The position numbers were made by a program, and so were the translations under genes. DNA of 22,028 bases from Sphaeroforma sirkka (taxonomy: Eukaryota > Opisthokonta > Ichthyosporea > Ichthyophonida). The stretch covers positions 1 to 22,028 of the forward strand of contig LUCW03000586.1 of NCBI GenBank assembly GCA_001586965.3. Reading direction: 5' to 3'. The notes beneath the pieces were generated by a model that did not search any database, was not told the DNA's origin, and saw only the letters and a list, made by a program, of their open reading frames with translations. Shown piece after piece: positions 21,926 through 22,028 of the stretch (position 1 is the stretch's first letter; every line of letters starts with the position of its first letter).

Positions 21926-22028
21926 TCTTGTTCAAATACCTATACCGTTTGAAATATTTTCAGTCGCAGGAGGAACTGTGCTTTTGGGCTATACTTGTTC
22001 ATTACCTATACCGTTTGAAATATTTCTA
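21899..22028 (+). repeat. Deletion-bearing units at the right end of the window
   Basis: The unit from 21899 to 21965 is only 67 bp, with CAACAGGGTGCTG replacing the GGCAGGAGGAACTGTGC region and an unusual TTCAAATACC. The next unit lacks TATTCTTGGACAACG, with CAGTC joined to GCAGGAGG, and ends unfinished at the window edge. This might mark approach to a second disordered zone, but one or two units are too few to say. Confidence 0.7.

Larger units (their letters stand above)
9213..22006 (+). repeat. Right array domain marked by the CATTACC variant
   Basis: In this domain 32 units carry TTCATTACC in place of TTCGTACC, which makes the unit 81 bp and destroys the RsaI site. The variant begins at 9213, 9454, 9857, 10813, 11342, 11984, 12299, 13180, 13581, 13743, 14060, 14221, 14302, 15146, 15536, 15697, 15778, 16102, 16341, 16504, 17316, 17560, 18114, 18276, 19146, 19386, 19547, 20407, 21304, 21386, 21466 and 22000. 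To the left it occurs only at 83 and 170. Most intervals are near multiples of 80. The variant is interspersed with ordinary units, so it marks a domain rather than a pure block. Confidence 0.88.
1..22028 (+). repeat. 80-bp satellite DNA array, continuous across the window
   Basis: The same roughly 80-bp unit repeats head to tail about 275 times with no inversion and no foreign insertion. Landmarks in nearly every unit, in order from TATTCTTGG, are CAACGGCAGGAGG, CTGTGCTTTGGGCTA, TTCTTGTTCGTACC, TATACCGTTTGAAATAT and a variable T-rich stretch ending in AGTC. Most units are 80 bp, with 66 to 87 bp outliers. Both window ends lie inside units, so the full array is longer than what is shown. Three CpGs per unit and no ATG in the consensus are visible. 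Satellites of this kind are established components of eukaryotic heterochromatin; placing this one at a centromere or elsewhere would be guesswork. Protein coding is excluded as an explanation because the period is not a multiple of three and copies freely gain and lose single bases. I do not recognise the family. Confidence 0.98.

Noticed and set aside
2870-21935. Minus strand open frames of 64 to 93 codons
   Set aside because: They are reverse-strand shadows of the same units that appear where unit length shifts the phase. Their starts are TTG from CCAAGAATAAGAC-type sequence and nothing else supports a gene.
1-22028. CRISPR array
   Set aside because: There is no alternation of conserved repeats with unique spacers. 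The whole 80-bp unit is repeated, and no cas-like gene is present.
1-22028. Transposon or retroelement insertion
   Set aside because: No terminal repeats, target-site duplications, A-rich tails or non-satellite sequence were seen. The odd segments are all built from satellite pieces.

Overview
The whole 22,028-base window is one uninterrupted tandem repeat (satellite) array. I see no gene, RNA gene, transposon, CRISPR array or unique sequence. The unit is 80 bp, about 275 head-to-tail copies, all in the same orientation, with first and last bases both inside repeat units, so the array continues past both ends. The dominant unit (reference copy 7585-7664) has about 41% GC and is T-rich on the given strand (17 A, 15 C, 18 G, 30 T by hand count).

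Organism: an array of this length and purity points to a eukaryote, in a heterochromatic, pericentromeric, subtelomeric or accessory-chromosome setting. Nothing here identifies the species, and I do not recognise the unit as a named satellite family.

Layout: 1-617 is a disordered left part in which none of the seven complete units is 80 bp. From about 618 the units are mostly 80 bp and fall into linked variants: an A type (TTTTCAG, GGACAAC), a B type (TTTCTAGTCC, GGCCAAC, GAAG, ATACTTG) and intermediates. Runs of four to six identical A copies (4634-5046, 6680-7017, 7557-8057, 16853-17221) look recently amplified. A length variant in which CGTACC is replaced by CATTACC is absent from 177 to 9212 but occurs 32 times from 9213 to the end, dividing the array into two domains. 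About 25 short deletions, duplications and scrambled units are scattered through it. The right end (21899-22028) again carries deletion-bearing units.

Coding: 80 is not a multiple of three, so any reading frame passes through all three phases and meets a stop about every 240 bp. This produces many look-alike open frames of about 60 codons starting at TTG. I found only three ATG triplets on the + strand. I call none of these frames a gene. The interest here lies in array structure and evolution, not in an encoded system.
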